Positions 7,853 through 15,698 of a DNA stretch of 64,000 nt are shown piece after piece. Source of the stretch: Streptomyces tuirus (GTDB lineage Bacteria; Actinomycetota; Actinomycetes; Streptomycetales; Streptomycetaceae); contig NZ_AP023439.1 in NCBI RefSeq assembly GCF_014701095.1, positions 6,002,001 to 6,066,000 on the forward strand, in the 5' to 3' direction. The position numbers and the translations under genes were made by a program. The notes under the pieces are model-generated. The model had not been told where the DNA came from and searched no databases. It worked only from the letters and a program-made list of their open reading frames with translations. The first letter of the stretch is position 1; every line of letters starts with the position of its first letter.

Positions 7853-10765
7853 TCAGCGGCGGATCCGGCATTCCTTCTGGGTGAGGCGCTTGGTGTCCCC
7901 CGCGGTGCGCCTGCACAGCTCGTGCGTGTCGGAGGTGCCGTCGTCGCTGCGGCGGACCTCCTTGAGGACGATGCTGTGCCCCGTGCGGTCGCCGTACAGC
8001 GGGGCGCCGGTGAAGTCGATGGTGCCGGTGGCCATGCCCTCGATCCTCACGCTGCGCAGGTTCACCCAGGTCGAGGCACGGCTCTGCGGCCGGTCGCCCC
8101 GGGTGGCCGCCCAGAACAGGGCACGGGTCGCGTCATGGGCGAGGGCGGTCTGGCCGCTGGCCAGGGCGGGGCTGTCGTGGCGCAGGCGGTGGTCCCGCAG
8201 TCCGGGCAGGTGCTGGGCGGCGTCCTGGTAGAAGGCCGTTGCGGTGGCGGCCTTGCGCAGCTCCGCGAGGGCCGCGTGGTAGAGCGTGACCTTCGGCGCG
8301 ACGGACTGGCCGCCGCCGGCGAAGTCGGCCTTGGACAGGTCGTCGCCGGTGAGGATGGCCAGGGGCTTCCCGGCGCAGCCCGGCTCAGTGCCCAGCTGGG
8401 TCATCAGGGGATCGATGTCCTCGACCCGGCCCGCGAAGTAGATGACGGAGGGGACCCGGCTGCCCCGGCAGATCTCCTGGGCGTGCGAGCGGAGTTCGGG
8501 CTTGCCGCCGGTCAGGGTGTAGCGGCGCTGAGGGAGCGCGGTGAAGCCCTGTCTTCGCAGCATCGCCTGGCCGTAGCGCGCCTGTTCGTCGGTGTAGAGG
8601 TCGTCGGTTTTCGCCGTGTCGCGGGCGAGGACGAGGGCGTACTGCCGCCGGTCCGGGGTGCGCAACTGGGCGGCGATCAGACCGAGTTGCCGGGTCTGCC
8701 ACTCGTCGGTGGCGGCCAGGCTGAACCAGTTGGCGAACTCGCGGGGCAGATACGTCGCGGAGTTCGTGCCCGAGACGATCGGCAGGCCGGCCTCCATCAG
8801 GGTGCGGGTCGTCGCCCGGCTCGACTTCAGGTCACGGCCGGTGCCGACGACCCCCACCACGGTCGGGTCGTGGGCGGCGTACGCGGCGATCGCCTCGGCC
8901 ATCTCCTCCTGGTGGCCCAGGTCCACACCGCCGTTGGCGATCAGGACGCGCAGCTTCACGCTGGAGTTCTCGTTGACGACGGCCTGGGCCAGATACACGC
9001 CGGCCAGTTCTTCCGCGCCCTTCACGAGCGAGGAGCCGGCCGCGGTGTCGGCGCTGAGCGGCCCGGCGTAGACGACGGTGACGTAGGTGCCCGCGTGGCC
9101 GTCGAGGACCTTCGCGTTCTGCCGGGCGATGCGGTCCTCCAGGTCGGCCACCGTCCAGGGCGTCTCGTCGTCGGCCGTGAGCGCCTTGAGGTCGTCGCCC
9201 GGCTCGGGCGCGGGCAGCCAGTCGGCGAACCGGAGTCCGTCCGTCGCTATGCCGATGCACTCGGTACGGCCGTCGGGCGCCTGCTCGCGCCGGGTGTCCC
9301 GGTTGGCGGTCAGCACGGACGCCGAGCAGTACCGGTCGTGCAGGGCGTCGGCCCGCATCACGGTGGCCGCGGACAGCAGGGCGATCACCAGGACCAGGGT
9401 GTGCAGGGCCCACACCAGCCGGGCCGGCGTCGGCCGGGAGGAGGCCCGCAGATGGTGGCGGCCCTCCTCGACAGGACCCAACTGGTCGTGAGGCAAAGGG
9501 ATCTTCATCACCCACGGCAGGACGGACCGCTCCCGGCTTGGCGACTGCTCGGCGCGCAGGTTGCGGCCCCACTCCCGGTACCAGGTGCGCAGCCGCACAC
9601 CGAACGTGGGCGGCGTCGCGTCCGGGACGGGCGCCGTCTGGACGACACTGCGCTCCAGGCGCTGCACGTCCTGCGCGCGCATCGCGGCGACCACGAGCAG
9701 CGGGTCGAGCTCGCTGCGCCGGCTGCGGACGTCGCTGATGGCCCGGATCAGCTCCACGCCGCCGTTGCGGTCGTCCGCGTGGGGCAGGAACAGCATCGGC
9801 GGGCGCGGGCGTTTGAAGCCGCGCAGGTCCCAGCTCCAGCGCCGGTGGTTGTCCCGCAGGTCCTCGCGCAGCGCCAGCACGCACAGCTGGAGATGGAAGT
9901 CGCCGCCCGCCCTGAGCGCCTCGCCCACGTCGTAGGCGCGGGCCGCGATCGCCTTCCAGGAGCGCACCGGCCGCAGCAGCGACACCTCGGTGGACTCCTC
10001 CTGGTCCGCCGCCCTCAGGAAGGTCGTCGTCAGGAACCAGCGGCTCTCCCGGCGCAGCCACAGGAAGATCGGCGCCCGCCCCGGCAGGACGTAGTTGAGG
10101 ACGGTCAGCAGCAGCAGGAAGACCAGGCCGGCGCCGACCGCGACGTACCACTCGCTGCGGGCCAGCAGCGCGGCGAGCACGGTCACGAGGCTCGCCGGGA
10201 GGATGTGCGCCATGTCGAACAGCGGCAGGCCCGAGCGCCAGCGCGCGGCGTTCTTCGGCCGCCACCGCTGCTGCGCCAGCTGGTCCAGCAGCCGCCGGTG
10301 CTGGTCCTGCCCGGCCTCGGGGCTGCCCGGGGCGGGCGAGGGCCAGCTGTCGCCGAGCGCCGCGACCGCGTCGTCGATGGCGTGCACCAGCCGCAGCCGG
10401 GGAAAGGCGTAGCGCCGGTAGAGGGCCTTCCGGCCGCCCCACTTGCGCGGGTCGCTCAGTGCCCGCACCAGGGCCGCGGCCCGGCGCACCTCCGTGGAGC
10501 CCTCGTAGGCGTCCTGGGTCACCGCGCAGCGCGTGCCGTGCGCCTCCTGGCCCGCCTGCAGCTGCCGGACCAGTCCGGCCACCGCGTCGTCGTCCCGGCT
10601 CTCCTGCGCGTGCACGACGAACACCGGCATCGGCGGTTCGGTGCTCCTGCGGAAGTCCTGGATGAGGATCTCGAGCTGGTTCTGGAGATGACGCCCGGCG
10701 TCGCTCTCCGGCATGCCGTCATGGCCCCCAGGGCAGTCCGGCGGCGTGCGTTCGGCGTTCACCAT
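7853..10765 (-). CDS. Membrane protein with C-terminal periplasmic-binding (LIVBP-like) sensor domain
   Basis: 970 residues from ATG at 10765. Order: a cytosolic alpha/beta region (about 1-180) with MPVFVVHAQESRDDD near residue 46; two close hydrophobic segments (about 187-227); a second cytosolic region (about 240-445) with PPMLFLPHADDRNGGVEL and LDPLLVVAAMR, which look like strands of a degenerate P-loop NTPase, but no Walker A is visible; a third membrane helix (about 449-470); and an extracytoplasmic part in which residues from about 560 follow a type I periplasmic-binding fold (YVTVVYAGPLSADTAAG, VVGVVGTGRDLKSSRATTRT, GLPIVSGTNSATYL). Binding proteins of this fold sense amino acids or amides. 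No ABC permease or ATPase is adjacent, so it is a receptor rather than a transporter part. It stands alone with its own palindromic promoter region. What the cytosolic parts do is not known to me. Confidence 0.75.
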   Translation of the reverse strand: MVNAERTPPDCPGGHDGMPESDAGRHLQNQLEILIQDFRRSTEPPMPVFVVHAQESRDDDAVAGLVRQLQAGQEAHGTRCAVTQDAYEGSTEVRRAAALVRALSDPRKWGGRKALYRRYAFPRLRLVHAIDDAVAALGDSWPSPAPGSPEAGQDQHRRLLDQLAQQRWRPKNAARWRSGLPLFDMAHILPASLVTVLAALLARSEWYVAVGAGLVFLLLLTVLNYVLPGRAPIFLWLRRESRWFLTTTFLRAADQEESTEVSLLRPVRSWKAIAARAYDVGEALRAGGDFHLQLCVLALREDLRDNHRRWSWDLRGFKRPRPPMLFLPHADDRNGGVELIRAISDVRSRRSELDPLLVVAAMRAQDVQRLERSVVQTAPVPDATPPTFGVRLRTWYREWGRNLRAEQSPSRERSVLPWVMKIPLPHDQLGPVEEGRHHLRASSRPTPARLVWALHTLVLVIALLSAATVMRADALHDRYCSASVLTANRDTRREQAPDGRTECIGIATDGLRFADWLPAPEPGDDLKALTADDETPWTVADLEDRIARQNAKVLDGHAGTYVTVVYAGPLSADTAAGSSLVKGAEELAGVYLAQAVVNENSSVKLRVLIANGGVDLGHQEEMAEAIAAYAAHDPTVVGVVGTGRDLKSSRATTRTLMEAGLPIVSGTNSATYLPREFANWFSLAATDEWQTRQLGLIAAQLRTPDRRQYALVLARDTAKTDDLYTDEQARYGQAMLRRQGFTALPQRRYTLTGGKPELRSHAQEICRGSRVPSVIYFAGRVEDIDPLMTQLGTEPGCAGKPLAILTGDDLSKADFAGGGQSVAPKVTLYHAALAELRKAATATAFYQDAAQHLPGLRDHRLRHDSPALASGQTALAHDATRALFWAATRGDRPQSRASTWVNLRSVRIEGMATGTIDFTGAPLYGDRTGHSIVLKEVRRSDDGTSDTHELCRRTAGDTKRLTQKECRIRR

Positions 10766-10776
10766 GGGTAACCCCC

Positions 10777-10805
10777 GTTAACCTTCGGCGACCTACGAGG
10801 TTAAC
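10777..10805 (-). promoter_or_regulatory. GTTAACCT/AGGTTAAC inverted repeat upstream of the LIVBP-sensor gene
   Basis: GTTAACCT (10777-10784) and AGGTTAAC (10798-10805) are perfect 8-bp arms with a 13-nt spacer, ending 11 nt before the start codon. The half-site GTTAACCY also forms the ends of the palindrome at 3003-3034. It may be an operator covering the 5' end of the transcript. Confidence 0.45.
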
Positions 10806-10998
10806 CGGTACGGATGGTGCGGGAGAGGGTGACGCACGAAACTCCTGTTCATCTTCGGCGTCCGGCAGTTCCTGCCGAGCTGCAACAGCTTCCTGTGACC
10901 GCTGGCTTGTTCGTGTCGGAGCAGCGGCAGTACGACCTGCGACACCGAGGCCCGGGCCCGCACCGGCCTCCAGCCGGGCCGGCCGGCCGGGGCGGCCG

Positions 10999-11270
10999 GG
11001 GGAGACGTACGACGAGTTCGGCAATCTGCGCGACCCGCTGCCCGTCACCGGCACGGGCGTGCTCCCCCTGCCGCCCGGCGCGCACGCCCTGCACTGGGCG
11101 GACGGACTGTCGCCGCGGGGCGCCGAGATCCATGAGGCGTACGAGCACCCGCACTTCGGCCGCCGGCCCGCCGCCACCCCACACCACCACGGCGCGGGAC
11201 GCGCTGCCGGACGCCGTGTACGCCGACGCGGTGCCGCTCGGGCCGTGGGACGTCAAGGTGCTGCGGGAGG
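10999..11270 (+). pseudogene. Decayed C-terminal part of a beta-galactosidase-like glycoside hydrolase
   Basis: In frame 1 from 10999 the translation runs YDEFGNLRDPLPVTGTG, HALHWADGLSPRGAEI and YEHPHFGRRPA, which matches from memory the trimerisation-domain region of GH42 beta-galactosidases (usually EYEHPHFGRFPAVTTHxHGxGR). The reading frame then breaks after HHHGAG, and the typical C-terminal end PLGPWDVKVLREG appears in another frame close by, so an internal deletion with a frameshift has happened. There is no start codon, ribosome site or N-terminal catalytic domain; the 5' part up to 10814 has no recognisable content. From 10806 to 11407 I see no intact gene. Confidence 0.5.
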
Positions 11271-11407
11271 GTAGTCCACGCAACCATCCTTCTGACACCG
11301 GGAGTTCCGGCCGCCTGTTCGCTGGGCATCGTGTCAGGGGCGTGGGCCGCGCCGTCCCGGAGGGGGAGCGGGCGGGCCGTGCCGTCCGGGCGAAGGGATG
11401 AAAAGCC

Positions 11408-12346
11408 ATGACGTCACCGCTGCCCTCGGGGGAAACGCTGCCGCAACCGGTCCTGAACCCGCCGGCGTCGGTCGCGGTGTTCCTGGTCGCCACGATCGAA
11501 CCCGGCGGGGAAGGCGCCGTGCGGGAGGCGCTGGGAGCGCTGGCGGGCCTGGTGCGGTCCGTCGGCTTCCCCAGCCCCGACGGCGGGCTGGGCTGCGTCG
11601 CCGGGGTCGGATCCCGGGCGTGGGGCCGGCTGTTCGGTGGTCCGCGGCCCGCCGAACTGCACCCGTTCCGCGAACTGGCCGGGCCCCGGCACCACGCGCC
11701 GTCCACCCCCGGCGACCTGTTCCTGCACGTCAGGGCCGCCCGCACCGACCTGTGCTTCGCGCTGGCCGCCGAGCTGCTGCGGCGGCTGCGCGGCGCCGTC
11801 ACCGTGCGGGACGAGACACAGGCCTTCTCCTACTTCGACTCGCGCAATCTGCTCGGCTTCGTGGACGGCACCGAGAACCCGGTCGGGCAGGCGGCGGCGG
11901 ACGCGGCGCTGGTCGGGGAGGAGGATCCCGCCTTCCGGGGCGGCAGTTACGCGCTGGTGCAGAAGTATCTGCACGACGTGGACGCGTGGGACGCCCTCGC
12001 CGTCGAGGCGCAGGAGAAGGTGATAGGCCGCACCAAGCTCACCAACCTGGAACTGGACGCGCCCGGTTCGCACAAGGACGTCAACACCGTCCTCGGCCCC
12101 GACGGCGCGGAGCAGAGGATTCTGCGGTCGGCGATGCCGTTCGGCAGGCCCGGGCACGGGGAGTTCGGCACCTACTTCGTGGCCTACGCGCGCACGCCCT
12201 CGATTCCGGAGACGATGCTGCGCAAGATGTTCCTGGGCGGGCCGGGCTCGGGCCCCGACCCGCTGCTGGACTACTCGCGCCCGGTCACCGGAAGCCTGTT
12301 CTTCGTACCGCCCTCGGGCTTCCTGGAGGACCTGCCGGACAGCTGA
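11408..12346 (+). CDS. Dyp-type heme peroxidase (B-type like)
   Basis: 312 residues from ATG at 11408. The family signature is present: GFVDGTENP (the GxxDG motif with the catalytic Asp) near residue 155, and GSHKDVNTV near residue 220, whose His is the proximal heme ligand, followed by RILRSAMPFG. These enzymes oxidise dyes, phenols or Mn2+ with H2O2. No Tat signal is visible at the N-terminus, so it is probably cytosolic or encapsulated; no encapsulin gene or clear C-terminal targeting peptide is in the window. It is convergent with the broken apbE gene, with only 14 nt between them. Confidence 0.92.
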   Translation: MTSPLPSGETLPQPVLNPPASVAVFLVATIEPGGEGAVREALGALAGLVRSVGFPSPDGGLGCVAGVGSRAWGRLFGGPRPAELHPFRELAGPRHHAPSTPGDLFLHVRAARTDLCFALAAELLRRLRGAVTVRDETQAFSYFDSRNLLGFVDGTENPVGQAAADAALVGEEDPAFRGGSYALVQKYLHDVDAWDALAVEAQEKVIGRTKLTNLELDAPGSHKDVNTVLGPDGAEQRILRSAMPFGRPGHGEFGTYFVAYARTPSIPETMLRKMFLGGPGSGPDPLLDYSRPVTGSLFFVPPSGFLEDLPDS

Positions 12347-12360
12347 CGAGCGGCACGGGC

Positions 12361-13084
12361 TCACGCCGACGCGACCGGGCCCGCCACCCCCGGAAACCCG
12401 GCGCTGCGCAGCACCCGCCTGTCCGCGTCCACCGCGAACACCTCGCAGTTCTCGCGGGCCGCCGCCCATGCGACACCCTCGGCCCCGAGGGCGAACGCCG
12501 CCGTCGCGACCGTGTCCGCCTCCGCCAGGGTCGGGGCCACCACGGTCAGGCTGTGGAGGCCGGTCGCGGGGCGGCCGGTGCGGCCGTCGAGGATGTGGTC
12601 GCCGGGCGGAGGTCGCCACGGCCCGGTCCGTGACGTCGAGGACGGTGCAGAGCCGGCCGGCGTGCTCGGGATGGCGGACGCCCACCCGCCAGGGGCCGCC
12701 GGAGGCGATCACGTCGCCGCCGGCGTTGAGGCAGAAGCGCATCGCACCGGCCGCCACCAGCAGGTCGGCTCCCTTCTGCACCGACCAGCCCTTCACCACG
12801 GCGCAGGGGTCGAGGCGGCGGCCCGGGAGGCGGACGTCGAAGGCGCCCCCGGTCGCGATCCGGAACTCCTCGCACAGGTCCAGGACCTCGCGGAGCCCCG
12901 CACTCGGCACGCGGACCTCGCCCCGGTCCAGCCGGGACACCTCGCTGTCGGGGCGGAACGGGCTGAACCGCGCGTCGACTTCGCGCAGCCAGGCGAACAG
13001 GTCATCCACCGGGGCCCGCGGGAAGTCCTCGTCGTCGATCCGGACCGACACCGGGAACCCCATGACGTGCTCGACGCGGCGCAT
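12361..13084 (-). pseudogene. ApbE family FAD:protein FMN transferase, frameshifted
   Basis: The N-terminal 70% reads well from ATG at 13084: HVMGFPVSVRI, DARFSPFRPDSEVSRLDRG, IATGGAFDVR, CAVVKGWSVQKGADLL, CLNAGGDVIASG, all typical of ApbE. After RAVATSA (about 12605) the frame is lost, and the expected C-terminal part (DHILDGRTGRPATGLHSLT, then VVAPTLAEADTVATAAFALG) continues in another frame to 12361. The missing stretch is the usual ATSGxYERGDHI segment, so a few codons plus a frame-changing number of bases have been deleted at about 12600. ApbE attaches FMN to a Thr in target proteins, and the target is surely the FMN-binding protein encoded just upstream. Either this is a true loss in this strain or a sequencing error in a GC-rich stretch. 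Confidence 0.75.
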
Positions 13085-13088
13085 GCCG

Positions 13089-13493
13089 TCAGCCCCTCGC
13101 GTCGATGGCGGCCTGGAGCGACTCCTTGTAGCCGTCGCTGGTGACGGTCGCGCCGGACACCGTGTCGATGTCGGCGCTCTGCGCCCGGAGGGTCTCCTCG
13201 ATCAGCTGCGGCACGGCGGCCGTGGTCTGCGGATGGTCCGGCTGCCGGAGCATCCGCACCGTGGCGATCTCGTCGCCGTCGAAGGTGACTTCGACCTGCA
13301 CCGGCCCCTTCTCGGTGTCGACGGTGGCCCCCGGCACCACCGTGGAGGTGGTCCCGCCCGACGACGAGACGGAGGGCGTCGAGGCGGGCGCCGCGGCGGC
13401 CGGGGACGACCCGGTGTCGTGCGAGGGGGCGTAGCGCCACAGGGGGATCAGGCCCGCGACGCTCAGGACGAGGACGGGTATGGCTCGCTTCAC
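13089..13493 (-). CDS. FMN-binding domain protein (covalent flavin carrier)
   Basis: 134 residues. MKRAIPVLVLSVAGLIPLWRY is a signal anchor, followed by a Ser/Pro/Thr linker and then a single FMN-binding domain that contains VTFDGDEIATV and ends with SGATVTSDGYKESL. In this family the Thr of the SGAT motif is the site where ApbE links FMN through a phosphoester. The protein should sit outside the membrane. It lies between the flavocytochrome reductase gene (13 nt upstream) and the apbE gene (4 nt downstream), so the three form a unit that moves electrons from NAD(P)H across the membrane to a covalent flavin. Confidence 0.88.
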   Translation of the reverse strand: MKRAIPVLVLSVAGLIPLWRYAPSHDTGSSPAAAAPASTPSVSSSGGTTSTVVPGATVDTEKGPVQVEVTFDGDEIATVRMLRQPDHPQTTAAVPQLIEETLRAQSADIDTVSGATVTSDGYKESLQAAIDARG

Positions 13494-13506
13494 GGCAGTC
13501 TCCTCG

Positions 13507-14847
13507 TCATCCGGCCAGGCTGAAGCGTTCGAAGTGGGTCTGCGGCCCGGGCACGCCCAGCTCGCGCAGGCTGCCGAGGACGGCGTTCATCATCGGCGGC
13601 GGGCCGCACAGGTAGACGTCCCGGTCGGCGATGTCCGGCACCAGCCGCGCCAGCTCCCGCGGCGCCAGCCGGTCGGGCACGGGCGGGCCGGTGACCAGGT
13701 GCAGCTCGGCGCCCCGGGCGAGCGCGAGGTCGCGCAGTTCGTCGTGGAGGACGGCGTCCCTCTCCGTGGACACCCGGTGGATCACGACCGCGTGGCCGTG
13801 CAGTTCCTCCAGCAGGGCCCGGATCGGCGTGACACCGACGCCACCGGCGATGAGCACGGCGTCGGGGCGGGTGCGGTGCAGGGTGGTGAAGGCGCCGTAG
13901 GGGCCCTCGGCGAACACGCGCGTGCCGGCCTTCAGGTGCCGCAGGGCCGCGCTGCCGTCACCGGCCCGCTTGGCGGTCAGGCGCAGCGTACGGCCGTCGG
14001 GGGCGGCGGACAGGGAGAACGGGTTCGCCTGCCACCAGCGGTCCTTCGTCAGGAACCGCCACAGGAAGAACTGCCCGGCCCGGGCGGGCAGCCGGTCGAG
14101 GTCGCGGCCGGTGATGTAGACCGACACGACGTCGTCGCTCTCGGGGACGACCGCCGTCACCCGGAGCCGGTGGCGGAGGTTGCGCCACAGCGGCAGCACC
14201 AGCCGGCCGGCGCACACCGAGGCCAGGGCCAGACCCCACACGCCGTACCAGTAGGCCGTCGCCACCGGCGACGAGGCGAACGTCGCCCCCGCGGCGACCT
14301 GGTGCGTGAACGCCAGCACCACCGCCACATAGGTGTACAGGTGGATGAAGTGCCAGGTCTCGTACGCCAGTCGGCGCCGGGCGCAGCGGGCCGAGACCGC
14401 GCCGACCACGACGATGATCGCCAGGGCGACGATCGCCCGCAGCACGCCCTCGACGGTCTCGGCGAGGTCCACCAGCTGGTTCACCGGGTCCAGCGACGAG
14501 GACCGCGCGTAGCCGAAGACGATGAACACGGCGTGCGACAGCAGCAGCCACAGCACCGAGAAGCCGGTCCAGCGGTGGAGGGACGTCAGCCGGTCCATGC
14601 CGATCCGCCGGTCGAACCACGGCAGTCGCGCCACCAGCAGCAGCTGGAACGCCATCAGCAGCGCCGCGTACAGCCCGGTCAGCCGGCCCAGCACGATCAG
14701 CGCGTTCGAGGCGAATCCGGCCTGCGCGAAGAACACGGCCACCACGACGGCGTTCGCCGGCAGCACCGCGTACAGGCCGGTGCGGCCCACCACTGAGGGG
14801 CGCACGCCCGGGCGGGTCGCCGCGGGGGGTTGTCGGAGGGTCGTCAC
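13507..14847 (-). CDS. Ferric-reductase-like transmembrane flavocytochrome (FRE/NOX type)
   Basis: 446 residues from GTG at 14847, preferred because GAGGAG lies 8 nt upstream; another GTG at 14880 lacks a ribosome site. Six hydrophobic helices fill the first half, with His residues in SLHRWTGF, LSHAVFIVFG, TWHFIHLYTY and LAFTHQVA that can hold two hemes. The second half is a ferredoxin-NADP reductase-type module: NPFSLSAAP for FAD, AGGVGVTPIRALLEEL and CGPPPMM for the nicotinamide nucleotide. The protein takes electrons from cytosolic NAD(P)H, probably to the FMN-binding protein encoded downstream or to Fe(III). It is divergent from the two-component system gene, which may control it. Confidence 0.9.
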   Translation of the reverse strand: MTTLRQPPAATRPGVRPSVVGRTGLYAVLPANAVVVAVFFAQAGFASNALIVLGRLTGLYAALLMAFQLLLVARLPWFDRRIGMDRLTSLHRWTGFSVLWLLLSHAVFIVFGYARSSSLDPVNQLVDLAETVEGVLRAIVALAIIVVVGAVSARCARRRLAYETWHFIHLYTYVAVVLAFTHQVAAGATFASSPVATAYWYGVWGLALASVCAGRLVLPLWRNLRHRLRVTAVVPESDDVVSVYITGRDLDRLPARAGQFFLWRFLTKDRWWQANPFSLSAAPDGRTLRLTAKRAGDGSAALRHLKAGTRVFAEGPYGAFTTLHRTRPDAVLIAGGVGVTPIRALLEELHGHAVVIHRVSTERDAVLHDELRDLALARGAELHLVTGPPVPDRLAPRELARLVPDIADRDVYLCGPPPMMNAVLGSLRELGVPGPQTHFERFSLAG

Positions 14848-14981
14848 GGTCGGCAGCTCCTCGATCGGCTCCTGGGACACCGAGCTTGGCGCGGGGGAGC
14901 TGTCGGGAAGCTGTCGCCCGGCTTTCGGGTCTCTATCGATCCCGCGGGGAGGAGGCAGGTGGCTATGGCGGCACGGGCCGC

Positions 14982-15698
14982 GTGCAGCACTATGAGCTCG
15001 TGGAGAAAGTACGACTTCTCGTCGTCGACGACGACCCGCCCATCGCCGATCTCGTCGCGACCGTCGCCCGCTACGAGGGCTGGGAGGCGGCCACGGCGTA
15101 CACCGGCGAGGACGCGCTGAAGCGGGCCGCCGAGTTCCACCCGGACATCGTGGTGCTGGATCTGATGCTGCCCGGCGTGGACGGCTTCGGCGTCCTGGAC
15201 CGGCTGCGCGCCTCCGGCACGATGGTGCCGGTGGTGTTCCTCACCGCGCGCGACGGCGTCGCCGACCGGGTCGCCGGCCTCACCCGGGGCGGCGACGACT
15301 ACCTGGTCAAGCCGTTCGCCGTGGAGGAGCTGATGGCCCGGCTCCGGACCGTGCTGCGGCGCAGCGCCGGGCCCGCCTCCCAGCGGTCCGTGCTCCGGGT
15401 CGGCGACCTCACGATGGACGAGGACACCCGTCAGGTGCGGCGCGGCGCGAGGCTGCTGTCGCTGACCCCGACCGAGTACGAGGTGCTTCGCTACCTCATG
15501 CGCAAGTCGCCCACCGTGCTCACCAAGGCGCAGATCCTCGACCACGTGTGGGAGTACGGCTTCGGCGGGCGCTCCAACGTCGTCGAGCTGGTCGTCAGCC
15601 GGCTGCGCCGCAAGCTCGACGAGACCGACGACGGCGCCGCCGAACTGATCCACACCGTGCGCGGTTTCGGGTACGTGCTGCGGCAGGCCGCCGAGTGA
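14982..15698 (+). CDS. OmpR/PhoB-family response regulator
   Basis: 238 residues from GTG at 14982; another in-frame GTG at 15000 is possible and neither has a clear ribosome site. The receiver domain has VVDDDPP, the phospho-accepting Asp in DIVVLDLMLPGVDGFGVL and the Lys in DDYLVKPFAVEEL. The C-terminal winged helix ends with HTVRGFGYVLR. It is translationally coupled to the kinase gene by a GTGA overlap. The gene is divergent from the flavocytochrome cluster, a natural candidate target. Confidence 0.93.
   Translation: MQHYELVEKVRLLVVDDDPPIADLVATVARYEGWEAATAYTGEDALKRAAEFHPDIVVLDLMLPGVDGFGVLDRLRASGTMVPVVFLTARDGVADRVAGLTRGGDDYLVKPFAVEELMARLRTVLRRSAGPASQRSVLRVGDLTMDEDTRQVRRGARLLSLTPTEYEVLRYLMRKSPTVLTKAQILDHVWEYGFGGRSNVVELVVSRLRRKLDETDDGAAELIHTVRGFGYVLRQAAE

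Noticed and set aside
7922..10771. 949-codon plus-strand frame opposite the LIVBP-sensor gene
   Set aside because: The product is Val/Gly/Arg/Gln-rich repetitive sequence typical of antisense frames in high-GC DNA; the minus strand has clear membrane helices and a binding-protein fold.
11414..13084. One 556-codon minus-strand frame from the ApbE start through the DyP gene
   Set aside because: Only its first third is ApbE; after the frameshift at about 12600 the rest is antisense to the peroxidase.
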